In this document: piece after piece, positions 22,278 to 29,040 of the stretch | Layout: each line of letters begins with the position of its first letter | Position numbering within the stretch: position 1 is the stretch's first letter | Assembly: GCF_000264785.1 (NCBI RefSeq) | Contig: NZ_AFJI01000062.1 | Span: forward strand, 1 to 64,000 | DNA: 64,000 bases | Direction of reading: 5' to 3' | From: Edwardsiella ictaluri ATCC 33202 | GTDB lineage: Bacteria; Pseudomonadota; Gammaproteobacteria; Enterobacterales; Enterobacteriaceae | The notes under the pieces: generated by a model | What the model saw: only the letters and a program-made list of their open reading frames with translations | What the model was told of the DNA's origin: nothing | Database searches by the model: none | Position numbers and translations under genes: made by a program

Positions 22278-22371
22278 TTGTTAGTTTTCTAAACATTTAA
22301 TTTTCATCATTCCGTGCGCGGGATCGCTGTAATAATTCATCGGCAGGCTATCTTGGTTGTTAATTTACTAA
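22278..22371. promoter_or_regulatory. two copies of a dyad motif upstream of the alcohol dehydrogenase
   Basis: TTGTTAGTTTTCTAA (22278-22292) and TTGTTAATTTACTAA (22357-22371) agree at 13 of 15 positions and each is a partial dyad (TGTTA-N6-TAACA in the second). They lie 79 bp apart in the AT-rich leader of the gene starting at 22389. They may bind a regulator; none is known to me for this motif. Confidence 0.3.
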
Positions 22372-22388
22372 CACCAAAGGAGTTGTCG

Positions 22389-23540
22389 ATGACGACCTCA
22401 ACGTTTTTTATTCCCAGTGTAAATATGATCGGTCGCGGTTGCCTGAACGAGGCGGCGGCGACGATGAAAGAGTACGGCTACAACCAGGCGCTCATCGTCA
22501 CCGACAGCGTGCTCAGCCGTCTGGGCATCGTCGGCGATGTGCAGGCACTGCTGGCCGGGGTGGGCATTCAAAGCGCGGTGTATGACGGCACGCATCCCAA
22601 CCCGACCACCGATAACGTCGCCGCAGGGCTGACGCTGCTGCGCGAGCATGGCTGCGACTGCGTAATTTCGCTGGGCGGCGGCTCGCCCCACGACTGCGCC
22701 AAAGGCATCGCGCTGGTGGCGGCCAACGGCGGGGATATCCGTGACTATGAAGGGGTCGATCGCTCACAGCACCCGCAGCTGCCGCTGATCGCCATCAACA
22801 CTACCGCCGGTACCGCCTCTGAAATGACGCGCTTTTGTATCATCACCGATGTACAGCGTCACATTAAGATGGCCATCGTCGACAAGCATGTCACTCCGAT
22901 CCTTTCCGTCAACGATCCGCAGCTGATGCGCGGTATGCCGAAGGGGCTGACCGCCGCTACCGGAATGGATGCCCTGACCCACGCCGTAGAGGCCTATGTC
23001 TCTACCGCTGCGACGCCGATCACCGATGCCTGCGCGCTGAAGGCCATCACGATGATCTGCGCCCATCTGCGCGACGCCGTCCGCGACGGCGACGACATGG
23101 CGGCGCGCGAAGCCATGGCCTACGCCCAATTTCTGGCAGGGATGGCCTTTAACAATGCCTCTCTGGGGTATGTCCATGCGATGGCTCACCAGCTGGGCGG
23201 CTTCTACGATCTGCCACACGGCGTCTGCAATGCGATACTACTGCCCCACGTGCAGAGCTTCAACGCCCGTGCCTGCGCAGGTCGTCTGAAGGATATCGCG
23301 GCAGCAATGGGCGTCGCAGTTCAGGATATGGACAACGAGCAGGGAGCTGAGGCCTGCATCGCCGCAATCCGCAGCCTGGCCCACGACGTGGCGATCCCGG
23401 TGGGTCTGCGCGAGCTGAAGGTTCGTGAAGAGGATCTGGACACCCTGGCCAACAACGCCCTGAAGGATGCCTGCGGTCTAACCAACCCGATCCAGGCCAG
23501 TCATGCAGAGATCGTGGCGATCTTCCGCGCCGCGCTGTGA
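22389..23540 (+). CDS. yiaY: iron-containing alcohol dehydrogenase, YiaY/AdhB type
   Basis: 383 residues, group III Fe-dependent alcohol dehydrogenase. The nucleotide-binding [11 protein letters not shown] lies near residue 97. Metal ligands are in [14 protein letters not shown] (Asp/His) and [17 protein letters not shown] (two His). It closely resembles E. coli YiaY, an NAD-linked dehydrogenase for short alcohols or threonine-like substrates; the true substrate is open. The ATG at 22389 follows AAAGGAG; the frame runs upstream to 22314 without a ribosome site. A candidate operator pair precedes it. Confidence 0.9.
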   Translation: MTTSTFFIPSVNMIGRGCLNEAAATMKEYGYNQALIVTDSVLSRLGIVGDVQALLAGVGIQSAVYDGTHPNPTTDNVAAGLTLLREHGCDCVISLGGGSPHDCAKGIALVAANGGDIRDYEGVDRSQHPQLPLIAINTTAGTASEMTRFCIITDVQRHIKMAIVDKHVTPILSVNDPQLMRGMPKGLTAATGMDALTHAVEAYVSTAATPITDACALKAITMICAHLRDAVRDGDDMAAREAMAYAQFLAGMAFNNASLGYVHAMAHQLGGFYDLPHGVCNAILLPHVQSFNARACAGRLKDIAAAMGVAVQDMDNEQGAEACIAAIRSLAHDVAIPVGLRELKVREEDLDTLANNALKDACGLTNPIQASHAEIVAIFRAAL

Positions 23541-23571
23541 ACCCCTGCCCCGCCGACGGTGGGGCCCCCGA

Positions 23572-24219
23572 TTAAGGCAGGCGCCGCAGCGCGCCCTCCT
23601 TATCAACCCGATAGCGAAAGCGGCAGTGGCTCAGCACCACATCATCCTGGCGGCTATCGCTATAGCCACTGTACAGCCGCAGCGGGCGCCCGAGACAGCG
23701 CTCCAGCTGGCGCACCTTTTCCCGCCCCAGACAGCGGCGCGTCAGCGTCCAACCACCGAAGCGACGGTGCATCCGAGTACCTATCAGCGTCACGCGCAGC
23801 AGAATACCGCTGTCACGATACACCTGCTCCACCAGCTGCTCGGGTGAGCCGGTCAGCAGCCAGACCCGCGTCATCGGGCTCGCCAAATAGTCATCCAGGC
23901 GCGCCCTAACCAGGGGAAAGGGCTGGACCCGGTGGCGAAACTGCTCCACAAACAGCGTCTCCAGCGTTCGCAGGCACCCTTCCGGGCGGCCTGCGGTCAT
24001 ACTCCACAGCAGCAGGCTGACCGGACGCCGCGCCGCCCTCCCGGCGAATAGCAGCCCCAGCCCCACCAGCGGCAGGCACAGCAGCACCAGCGGCCAATTC
24101 AGCGGCAGTCGCCACAGCATAAAACGCAGAAAGCAGCCAAACAGATCCTGGCGGTGCAGCGTACCGTCCAGGTCAAAAAAGACCTGCCTGCACACCGAAT
24201 GTTCCCGCTGATGTATCAC
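23572..24219 (-). CDS. pgpC: phosphatidylglycerophosphatase C
   Basis: 215 residues, HAD superfamily. Motif I is FFDLDGTLHRQD near residue 14, followed by a hydrophobic stretch (about 42-62), then WLLTGSPEQLVEQVY and YSGYSDSRQDD (motif III/IV). It dephosphorylates phosphatidylglycerol phosphate in the inner membrane, one of three redundant enzymes in E. coli. The GTG start at 24219 has GGGAGG 5 nt upstream. In E. coli yfhB (pgpC) also lies between tadA and yfhH; here pspE and yiaY are inserted between tadA and pgpC. Confidence 0.92.
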   Translation of the reverse strand: MIHQREHSVCRQVFFDLDGTLHRQDLFGCFLRFMLWRLPLNWPLVLLCLPLVGLGLLFAGRAARRPVSLLLWSMTAGRPEGCLRTLETLFVEQFRHRVQPFPLVRARLDDYLASPMTRVWLLTGSPEQLVEQVYRDSGILLRVTLIGTRMHRRFGGWTLTRRCLGREKVRQLERCLGRPLRLYSGYSDSRQDDVVLSHCRFRYRVDKEGALRRLP

Positions 24220-24371
24220 GACCGCCTCCCGTTACCCGCGTCGGGTCTATGTCACTCGCGCAGACAAATGATGACGATGGCGTCATGATATGGTGTTTAT
24301 GCAGCAAGTGAGGTTTCGCCTCATGAGTCTGACTATGGCAAACTATCCCCTCGCATGCAAAGGGGACATTT

Positions 24372-25219
24372 ATGAGCAGCTTGGTGAGAATAAAGCAGCT
24401 TTATCATTCGCTGGCACAAAACGAGACGAGCGTAAGCTGGCCGATTTTATTCTCTCCTCGCCGGAGCAACTGGGCAAGCTGAGCTCTCAGGAGCTGGCCA
24501 ATACGCTCGGCATAAGCCAGTCCAGCGTGGTTAAATTCGCCAAAAAACTGGGTTTCCGCGGTTTTCCCGCGCTAAAGCAGGATATCTCGGCCCATCTGCT
24601 GCGCCATCAAGCGCCGGCTAACGAGGCCGCGCTCCATCACGGTATTCTACGCCACGATCCGCTCAAGGTGGTCGGCGAAAAGCTGATGGCGGAAAAGATC
24701 GCGGCGCTGCAGTCCACCCTGACCATCAACCATGAGGAGCAGCTGCAGCGGGCGCTGCGCATGCTGCTCGGCGCCCGGCGCATCGTCATTACCGGCCTCG
24801 GCGCCTCCGGCCTGGTGGCCAGGGACTTCGCCAATAAGCTGATGCAGATTGGCCTGGCGGCCTACGCCGAATCGGATACCCATATGCAGATAGCCTGTGC
24901 CCAAGCCATGCAACCGCAGGATCTCCTGATGGCCATCTCCTACAGCGGCGAACGCAAAGAGGTCAACATAGCCGCCGCAACACCCAGGTGCTGGCCCTGA
25001 CCGGTTTCTCTCCCAATCCCCTGCAGGATCTGGCGTCGCTGACGCTGTATATCGTCATCGATGCCCACGCCGATCAGACCACTGCCATCTCCTCACGCAT
25101 TGCGCAAAGCGCAAAGCGCCCTGACGGATCTGCTGTATATGGGGATTGTCCAGCAGAACGCAGAGCACGCCTGCCAGTCTATCCGCAACAGCTGTGCGCC
25201 GGTCAAAACGCTGGAATAG
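24372..25219 (+). pseudogene. yfhH: broken RpiR/MurR-type regulator (yfhH remnant)
   Basis: Corresponds to E. coli YfhH: HTH of the RpiR family (ISQSSVVKFAKKLGFRGFP) followed by a SIS sugar-phosphate domain (RRIVITGLGASGLVARDF; ISYSGERKEVN). Three lesions break it. The ATG at 24372 reads MSSLVRIKQLYHSLAQNE, then the frame shifts near 24425. A frame loss with missing residues occurs near 24975. Near the end, GCGCAAA is tandemly duplicated (25102-25108, 25109-25115); removing one copy restores a reading frame that ends TLE at the TAG (25217-25219). No functional regulator is expected. Confidence 0.85.
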
Positions 25220-25225
25220 TCGGCA

Positions 25226-25390
25226 CAGAAAGGTTTTTCAATGTGGTTTATACTGTGAAAAAATACAGACAGTGCGTGATAGTGCGGAGCATAGAGTTAC
25301 ACTATCAAGATGATTTTTAAAGACTATATGCGTAAGTGACTAGAATGGCGTTACTGATTACTAAGAAGTGCATCAACTGCGACATGTGTG
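25226..25390. repeat. left 165-bp direct repeat flanking the yfhL island
   Basis: Matches 30628-30792 in the same orientation at 159 of 165 positions. It contains the region upstream of yfhL and the first 15 codons of yfhL. The match stops exactly inside codon 16. It is read as one end (attL-like) of the island. Confidence 0.9.
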
Positions 25391-25413
25391 CCATTGGGCA
25401 AAAAAATTTATAA
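25345..25413 (+). pseudogene. truncated 5' copy of yfhL
   Basis: The ATG and first 15 codons (MALLITKKCINCDMC) are those of yfhL. After that the sequence diverges at the island junction and stops at 25411-25413 after 22 codons. Only three of the ferredoxin cysteines remain, so it cannot bind a cluster. The complete gene is at 30747. Confidence 0.9.
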
Positions 25414-25674
25414 AACAATAGATTAATAACATACATTACATTTTACGTTGCTTTTGTAAATTATACAGGAACGGTAGTAGAACAACCTCGTAACGCAGAT
25501 CTGGCCAGCCACCTTCCTTTTCTTACAACACTGCACCGCCAGTTTCACACCAAACCCACAGTACTCATTGCGAATAGAGAACAATCGGCAAGACGGTTAT
25601 TTTTCGATCTATTCTCATATATCCCAAAGTCCGTGGGGGCCTCGGAAAAAGATAACATTGGTAATCTGCAATAA
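25414..25674 (+). pseudogene. start-less open frame, probable 3' gene fragment
   Basis: An open frame of 86 codons directly after the truncated yfhL stop, in the same frame, with no ATG, GTG or TTG start. The residues include QPRNADLASHLPFLTTLHRQ and SARRLFFDLFSYIPKS. It reads like a protein C-terminus whose 5' part was lost at the junction. Family not recognised. Confidence 0.35.
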
Positions 25675-25754
25675 AAAACATAAGCAATGCATTGAATTTA
25701 AAAAATTTTATTAAAAATAGGAAGGGTAAGTTTTTGGTAACCAAAAGGTTATCA

Positions 25755-25930
25755 GGTTACCTTTTTAAAGAGTCATTTTTAAATTACATAACAAATTGTT
25801 TTATACGATATTGAAAAATAGATTACCTTCTTGGTTCCCTCAGATTACCTTTTAGGGGTAACCTTTTTTCTATAAATAAATCATGGTATTAAATTACTTT
25901 TTACGTAGGAGTTACGGAAGTTACCTTTTT
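25755..25930. repeat. cluster of RRTTACCTTTTT repeats (iteron-like)
   Basis: Copies in one orientation: GGTTACCTTTTT (25755-25766), GATTACCTTCTT (25821), GATTACCTTTTA (25843), GGTAACCTTTTT (25857), AATTACTTTTTA (25892) and AGTTACCTTTTT (25919-25930). Spacing is irregular and the surroundings are AT-rich. A related palindromic GGTAACC lies at 25736-25742. This could be a replication origin with iterons, or a regulator-binding array, of the lost element. Confidence 0.5.
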
Positions 25931-26092
25931 CCGACGCGCGATCCAAAAATGCCCGTCAAATCCCAGATTACTGCCTATCTTATCGCCGTACTGCATACAC
26001 AGACTGAATAAATCCGCATGCTCCCCGTTCGCCTTAAAACTCACCTTCAGCCCTCTGTACGGCCCGCCACAGTGCCCCAGAACAAGTGCCAA
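25901..26092 (-). CDS. small unidentified open frame in the island
   Basis: 63 residues from a TTG; the open frame runs only a few codons further upstream, to a stop at 26102-26104. Residues include GGPYRGLKVSFKANG and GSNLGFDGHFWIARRKK. There is no convincing ribosome site and the last codons lie in the repeat cluster. It may be a gene fragment. Family not recognised. Confidence 0.3.
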   Translation of the reverse strand: MALVLGHCGGPYRGLKVSFKANGEHADLFSLCMQYGDKIGSNLGFDGHFWIARRKKVTSVTPT

Positions 26093-26104
26093 AAAAGCGA
26101 TCTA

Positions 26105-26180
26105 TTTACTGCGCAGGCGTGGCAGGGTCACAACGGCGCGCTGGCGGTGTTGACCGGAGATTCTGGCGGTAAGAAGACGT
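26105..26180 (+). pseudogene. short gene tail of phage-like composition
   Basis: A plus-strand open frame reading WQGHNGALAVLTGDSGGKKT before a TAA. It starts abruptly after AT-rich DNA and has GC-rich codon use, so it is probably the last codons of a lost gene. It ends directly before the hairpin at 26186. Confidence 0.25.
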
Positions 26181-26204
26181 AAAAAAGCCCGCAGGAAGCG
26201 GGCT
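26181..26204 (-). terminator. terminator downstream of the portal remnant
   Basis: Hairpin of about 7 bp (AGCCCGC/GCGGGCT, 26186-26204) with T-run (A residues 26181-26185 on the plus strand) 39 bp after the portal stop codon. It suits transcription on the minus strand. Confidence 0.7.
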
Positions 26205-26242
26205 GAGAAGTACACTGTGGCGCTGATGAGTACAGGTAAAGG

Positions 26243-26982
26243 TCAGGATGGCCCTGCGTCATCATCAGCAAGGCGGTACTTTCTGAAGCGGATAACCTCC
26301 ATCCCCAGCCAGTCGTTCAGTTCTTTGAACCGCGCCTGCAGCGGCTCTATCTCGTTGCAGTTGAATACCTTCGCCGCTTTGATGGCATAGCCAAAACCTC
26401 CGGCGTTACTCGGCCCCCCATCAGGGCAGGCGGTACCCGGTGCACGGCTAGCTGATCGTCACGACTGACGCTTTTGATATCGGAGAAGTTATCTTTTGCT
26501 GCCACCTCACCGATAGGGATCACCTTCACGCTGTCCGGCTTACCGTTTGGCAGGTACATCAGCAGATTACGGAAGTTGCCAGGGCCACGACTATCCGCCA
26601 GCGCCTCCTGCAATGCTTCGATATCTGCTTCGTTATGAGCAGGAGCGCTCAGGTAGAGGATGAAACCGGCATGACCGCCGTTCTTATAGTAACGGCGACG
26701 GAACAGCGTGGCGGCGTTATCCAGCCATGCCACGTTCAGGGCGGACAGGTACTCCGGCAGGCCGTAGATTTCCTGATTGATATCCGGCTCCAGCAGGTGA
26801 CCAATGCTGCCCGGCGTAAACTCATGATCTACTTGACCTGGCTGGACAAAGAAATAGTTATCCAGTGCCTTGCCGCGCCGGACGTCTTTCGCCAGCGCCG
26901 GCACCAGTTTTAACGGCTGTCCCAGCCGGTTTTCCTGCCGCTCTAAGTAGGCGTTGCCAAACACCAGATAATCCAGCGCAAG
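26243..26982 (-). pseudogene. P2-type phage portal protein (gene Q) remnant
   Basis: From 26982 the frame reads LALDYLVFGNAYLERQENR, then EPDINQEIYGLPEYLSALN, FRRRYYKNGGHAGFILYLS, FRNLLMYLPNGK and DDQLAVHRVPPALMG, the conserved body of P2-family (PBSX-type) portal proteins. A one-base shift near 26423 moves the C-terminus to another frame (NCNEIEPLQARFKELNDWLG to a stop at 26243). The N-terminal third is missing: the gene begins at a hexamer repeat joined to unrelated DNA. Portal proteins form the dodecameric DNA gate of the capsid. This copy is dead. Confidence 0.85.
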
Positions 26983-27265
26983 GGAGCAGGAGCAGGAGCA
27001 GGAGCAGCGCAGTGTCACCTGTATTCAGGAAACCACCAGCGAGCAACTGGATGGCGAAAGCGTCAACCTGCACCGTTACCGTCGCGCCGTATATAGCCTG
27101 ACGCACGCCAACCAACTGGAGCGCTACCGCAACTTTGACGCCACCGCCCACGATAGCAAACTGGCGGAACAGAAGGAAAGCACCGCCGACGATCTGGCGC
27201 GCGATGCCCGCTTTGCCGTGCGGGATATTCTGAGGAAGCCGCGCAGTACCTTTGTTCTGATATAA
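26972..27265 (+). pseudogene. unidentified gene fragment joined to the portal remnant
   Basis: A plus-strand open frame of 97 codons after a stop at 26969-26971. It reads SVNLHRYRRAVYSLTHANQL, then RNFDATAHDSKLAEQ and STADDLARDARFAVRDI, ending at TAA 27263-27265. Codon use is strongly chromosomal and the protein is highly charged and helical, so it looks like the C-terminus of a real protein cut off at the hexamer repeat. Family not recognised. Confidence 0.35.
26983..27006. repeat. (GGAGCA)4 microsatellite at a rearrangement junction
   Basis: Four perfect tandem copies of GGAGCA sit exactly where the portal frame on one strand meets an unrelated fragment on the other. In-frame expansion would not shift either frame. 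Confidence 0.85.
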
Positions 27266-27363
27266 GAAAGAGTACGGGTATGCGATGCGCACTGTACCGC
27301 TTTATCTAAGCACTGGTTGGGGCGCCACCTACCTAATTTACGCCAATGTATCCCCTTTCCAGT

Positions 27364-27418
27364 TTGACTATACATTAGCCACCAGCCATATTAGATTATA
27401 TCCATATAGATATAATCT
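27364..27418 (+). promoter_or_regulatory. promoter and perfect inverted-repeat operator of the toxin-antitoxin operon
   Basis: TTGACT (27364-27369) and CATATT (27387-27392) are 17 nt apart. Immediately downstream is a perfect 10-bp inverted repeat AGATTATATC/GATATAATCT with a 6-nt centre (27393-27418), 18 bp before the toxin ATG. The repeat overlaps the predicted transcription start, as expected of an autorepression operator. Confidence 0.6.
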
Positions 27419-27436
27419 GACGCATGGATAACGCGG

Positions 27437-27781
27437 ATGAAGTCACTATATTGGGTTGGTAGTACAAAAAAAGACCTCCAGTCATTGCCTGAAGAAGTAC
27501 AGGATATTTTCGGCTATGCCCTGCATCTGGCACAGGTAGGAGGTAAACACTCACAGACCAAGCCACTGAAGGGGTTTAGTGGAGCTGGCGTACTTGAGGT
27601 AGTAGAAGACTTTCTCGGTGATACTTATCGTGCAGTGTATACCGTTAAGTTCGGTGATGCCGTCTACGTTTCGCACGTATTCCAGAAAAAGTCTTCATCG
27701 GGAATCGCCACGCCAAAGCTCAATATGGACAAGATCCGCGAACGGCTAAAAGCCGCAGAAAACCATGCCAGAGGAGCATAA
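27437..27781 (+). CDS. RelE/HigB-like toxin (Gp49-like family)
   Basis: 114 residues, type II toxin of the phage-derived Gp49-like/HigB branch of the RelE superfamily, whose members are mRNA interferases acting at the ribosome. Visible family features: DLQSLPEEVQDIFGYAL near the N-terminus, KPLKGFSGAGVLEVVEDF in the centre and YRAVYTVKFGDAVYVSHVFQKKS near the C-terminus. The antitoxin follows 1 bp after the stop, in the toxin-first order of higBA. The ribosome site is weak, which may keep toxin translation low. Confidence 0.85.
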   Translation: MKSLYWVGSTKKDLQSLPEEVQDIFGYALHLAQVGGKHSQTKPLKGFSGAGVLEVVEDFLGDTYRAVYTVKFGDAVYVSHVFQKKSSSGIATPKLNMDKIRERLKAAENHARGA

Positions 27782-27782
27782 T

Positions 27783-28100
27783 ATGAGCCATGATATTGAA
27801 GTCAGCAGCGGCAACGTTTATGTCGATATTGGCAGAGATGATGCCGAGGAAATGCTGTTAAAAGCTCAGCTTGCCACCACTATTGGAAACATCATTAAAA
27901 GCCGTAGCCTGACGCAAGAACAAGCAGCAAAACTGCTGGGGATGACGCAGCCCAAACTGTCCAATATGCTGCGTGGGCAGTTCCGGGGCATCAGTGAAGC
28001 CAAAATGCTGGAATGTCTGACCCGCTTAGGGCGCGACGTGCAAATCGTGGTTGGAAAGCCGCGCCGGACGCCGGGTAGCGTGAAAGTAGTGTTAGCCTGA
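27783..28100 (+). CDS. XRE-family antitoxin (HigA-like)
   Basis: 105 residues with a helix-turn-helix of the XRE type (about residues 38-75: LTQEQAAKLLGMTQPKLSNM). It is the expected partner and autorepressor of the toxin at 27437, probably binding the inverted repeat at 27393-27418. The ATG at 27783 is preceded by GAGGAG within the toxin end; translation is probably coupled. A terminator follows. Confidence 0.88.
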   Translation: MSHDIEVSSGNVYVDIGRDDAEEMLLKAQLATTIGNIIKSRSLTQEQAAKLLGMTQPKLSNMLRGQFRGISEAKMLECLTRLGRDVQIVVGKPRRTPGSVKVVLA

Positions 28101-28108
28101 GAACCATA

Positions 28109-28133
28109 ACAGCCCGATTTATCGGGCTGTTTT
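28109..28133. terminator. bidirectional terminator between the two toxin-antitoxin modules
   Basis: A 10-bp perfect stem ACAGCCCGAT/ATCGGGCTGT (28109-28130) with a 2-nt drawn loop and TTTT after it on the plus strand. It lies between convergent genes; its rightmost bases adjoin the doc stop. Confidence 0.8.
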
Positions 28134-28510
28134 CAGGAAGCATTTACATCGCTAAGGGTATAGAAAATATCTGCCAAATCATCCAAATCCAGCGTTCCCT
28201 CGGCCACATCCACCATAATATCTTCCAGCTTCTGCGTCCGTTTAAGGTTCACACCCTGCATATCAAGGTATGTCAACGCCGTTACCAGTGCTGTTCGCTT
28301 GTTAGCATCAGCAAAAACATGCCCTCTGGCAATGGAAACTGCATAAGCGGCGGCTATCTGGAAAATATCATTCATCTGTTCATACAGAATGCGGTTATCC
28401 ACCCGCGCCAGCGTAGCATCAACCCGGCCAGCATCCTGATAGCCAACCAGCCCCGGCTCATGAGCAAGAATAAAATCGTGAATTCCAATGACCAGATGTG
28501 CATCCATCAT
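28133..28510 (-). CDS. doc: Doc (death-on-curing) family toxin
   Basis: 125 residues, Fic/Doc fold. The catalytic motif HVFADANKR (His64 to Arg72) is complete and fits the Doc consensus HxFx(D/N)(A/G)NKR. Doc phosphorylates EF-Tu and stops translation. The start ATG overlaps the stop of the upstream antitoxin-like gene by four bases (ATGA), so the pair is translationally coupled. All expected residues are present, so the toxin is probably functional. Confidence 0.9.
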   Translation of the reverse strand: MMDAHLVIGIHDFILAHEPGLVGYQDAGRVDATLARVDNRILYEQMNDIFQIAAAYAVSIARGHVFADANKRTALVTALTYLDMQGVNLKRTQKLEDIMVDVAEGTLDLDDLADIFYTLSDVNAS

Positions 28511-28698
28511 CGGTTAGCCAACGCCTTAATAACCTTGTTGTGTCTGGCATAAATACGCTCTGCCGACTTTTTAATCACTCGCTCGCCTTCCGGCCCGTCC
28601 AGCTTCATTTCGACGGGGGCGAACTGCCCGCTCACGCAGTCTCTTTTTACGACTTTGATACCGTATCTATTGGTGGAGCTACTATTTTTCGCCATCAT
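28507..28698 (-). CDS. putative antitoxin of Doc
   Basis: A 63-residue basic protein beginning MMAKNSSSTNRYGIKVV and ending ERIYARHNKVIKALANR. Position (directly upstream of doc, 4-nt overlap) makes it the antitoxin. It does not look like the classical Phd/YefM antitoxin; the N-terminal half could be a small beta/DNA-binding region and the C-terminal helix could fill the Doc active-site groove. AGAGGT precedes the ATG. Confidence 0.65.
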   Translation of the reverse strand: MMAKNSSSTNRYGIKVVKRDCVSGQFAPVEMKLDGPEGERVIKKSAERIYARHNKVIKALANR

Positions 28699-28709
28699 TT
28701 TTACCTCTG

Positions 28710-28730
28710 ATACTCTTTTATCAAGAGTAT
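28710..28730. promoter_or_regulatory. inverted-repeat operator candidate upstream of the Doc module
   Basis: Perfect 8-bp inverted repeat ATACTCTT/AAGAGTAT with a 5-nt centre; a further half-site TACTCTTTT is at 28741. On the minus strand TATACT (28726-28731) could be a -10. It overlaps the short gap between the RHH gene and the antitoxin. Confidence 0.5.
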
Positions 28731-28739
28731 ATCTGGCCG

Positions 28740-28919
28740 CTACTCTTTTGTCTTAATACCACGCGACTGAAGCTCTTTCCTGATAATTCGCTTAATCCAC
28801 GCGGAAACAGAGGCATCACCATCAGCTTTAAGTGCCTGCTGAATTCCGGCATCAAGAGCTGGATCTACTCGTAACGCGATTTGCTTACTGCCTTTACCTT
28901 GAATAGAAATGGTTGACAC
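28740..28919 (-). CDS. small ribbon-helix-helix (CopG/Arc-like) protein
   Basis: 59 residues from a GTG at 28919 to TAG at 28740, too short and without ATG to be obvious. SKQIALRVDPALDAGIQQAL (about residues 11-30) then SVSAWIKRIIRKELQSRG is the strand-helix-helix pattern of RHH DNA-binding proteins. AGGGG lies upstream and a good promoter at 28933-28961. It reads toward the antitoxin and doc and may be the regulator of a three-gene module, or a phage-type YlcI/YnfO-like protein. Function inferred only. Confidence 0.6.
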   Translation of the reverse strand: MSTISIQGKGSKQIALRVDPALDAGIQQALKADGDASVSAWIKRIIRKELQSRGIKTKE

Positions 28920-28932
28920 TTGCTATACCCCT

Positions 28933-28961
28933 GCTATATTTTTCTATAGTTAGTAAAGCAA
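28933..28961 (-). promoter_or_regulatory. promoter of the RHH-antitoxin-doc operon
   Basis: On the minus strand TTGCTT (28956-28961) and TATAGC (28933-28938) are separated by exactly 17 nt, just upstream of the GTG at 28919. Confidence 0.5.
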
Positions 28962-28975
28962 GTGTATGACAAGAG

Positions 28976-29040
28976 TCATACAAAAACAACGAAGCCTGCA
29001 GGTGCTACCAACAACAACGGGTCTCTAACCACAACATTAA
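28976..29040 (-). pseudogene. 3' tail of the integrase remnant, cut off by the IS
   Basis: If the IS and one copy of its TAA duplication are removed, the minus-strand frame coming from 29908 continues as LFNVVVRDPLLLVAPAG and ends at a TGA at 28976-28978. This shows that the frame was already ended here before the IS came in and that the catalytic domain of the recombinase was already lost. Confidence 0.5.

Noticed and set aside
26635-26913. Plus-strand frame inside the portal remnant
   Set aside because: Shadow of the portal coding strand.
26983-27006. Hexamer repeat as part of a CRISPR
   Set aside because: Units are directly adjacent with no spacers. No CRISPR array or cas gene was seen in the window.
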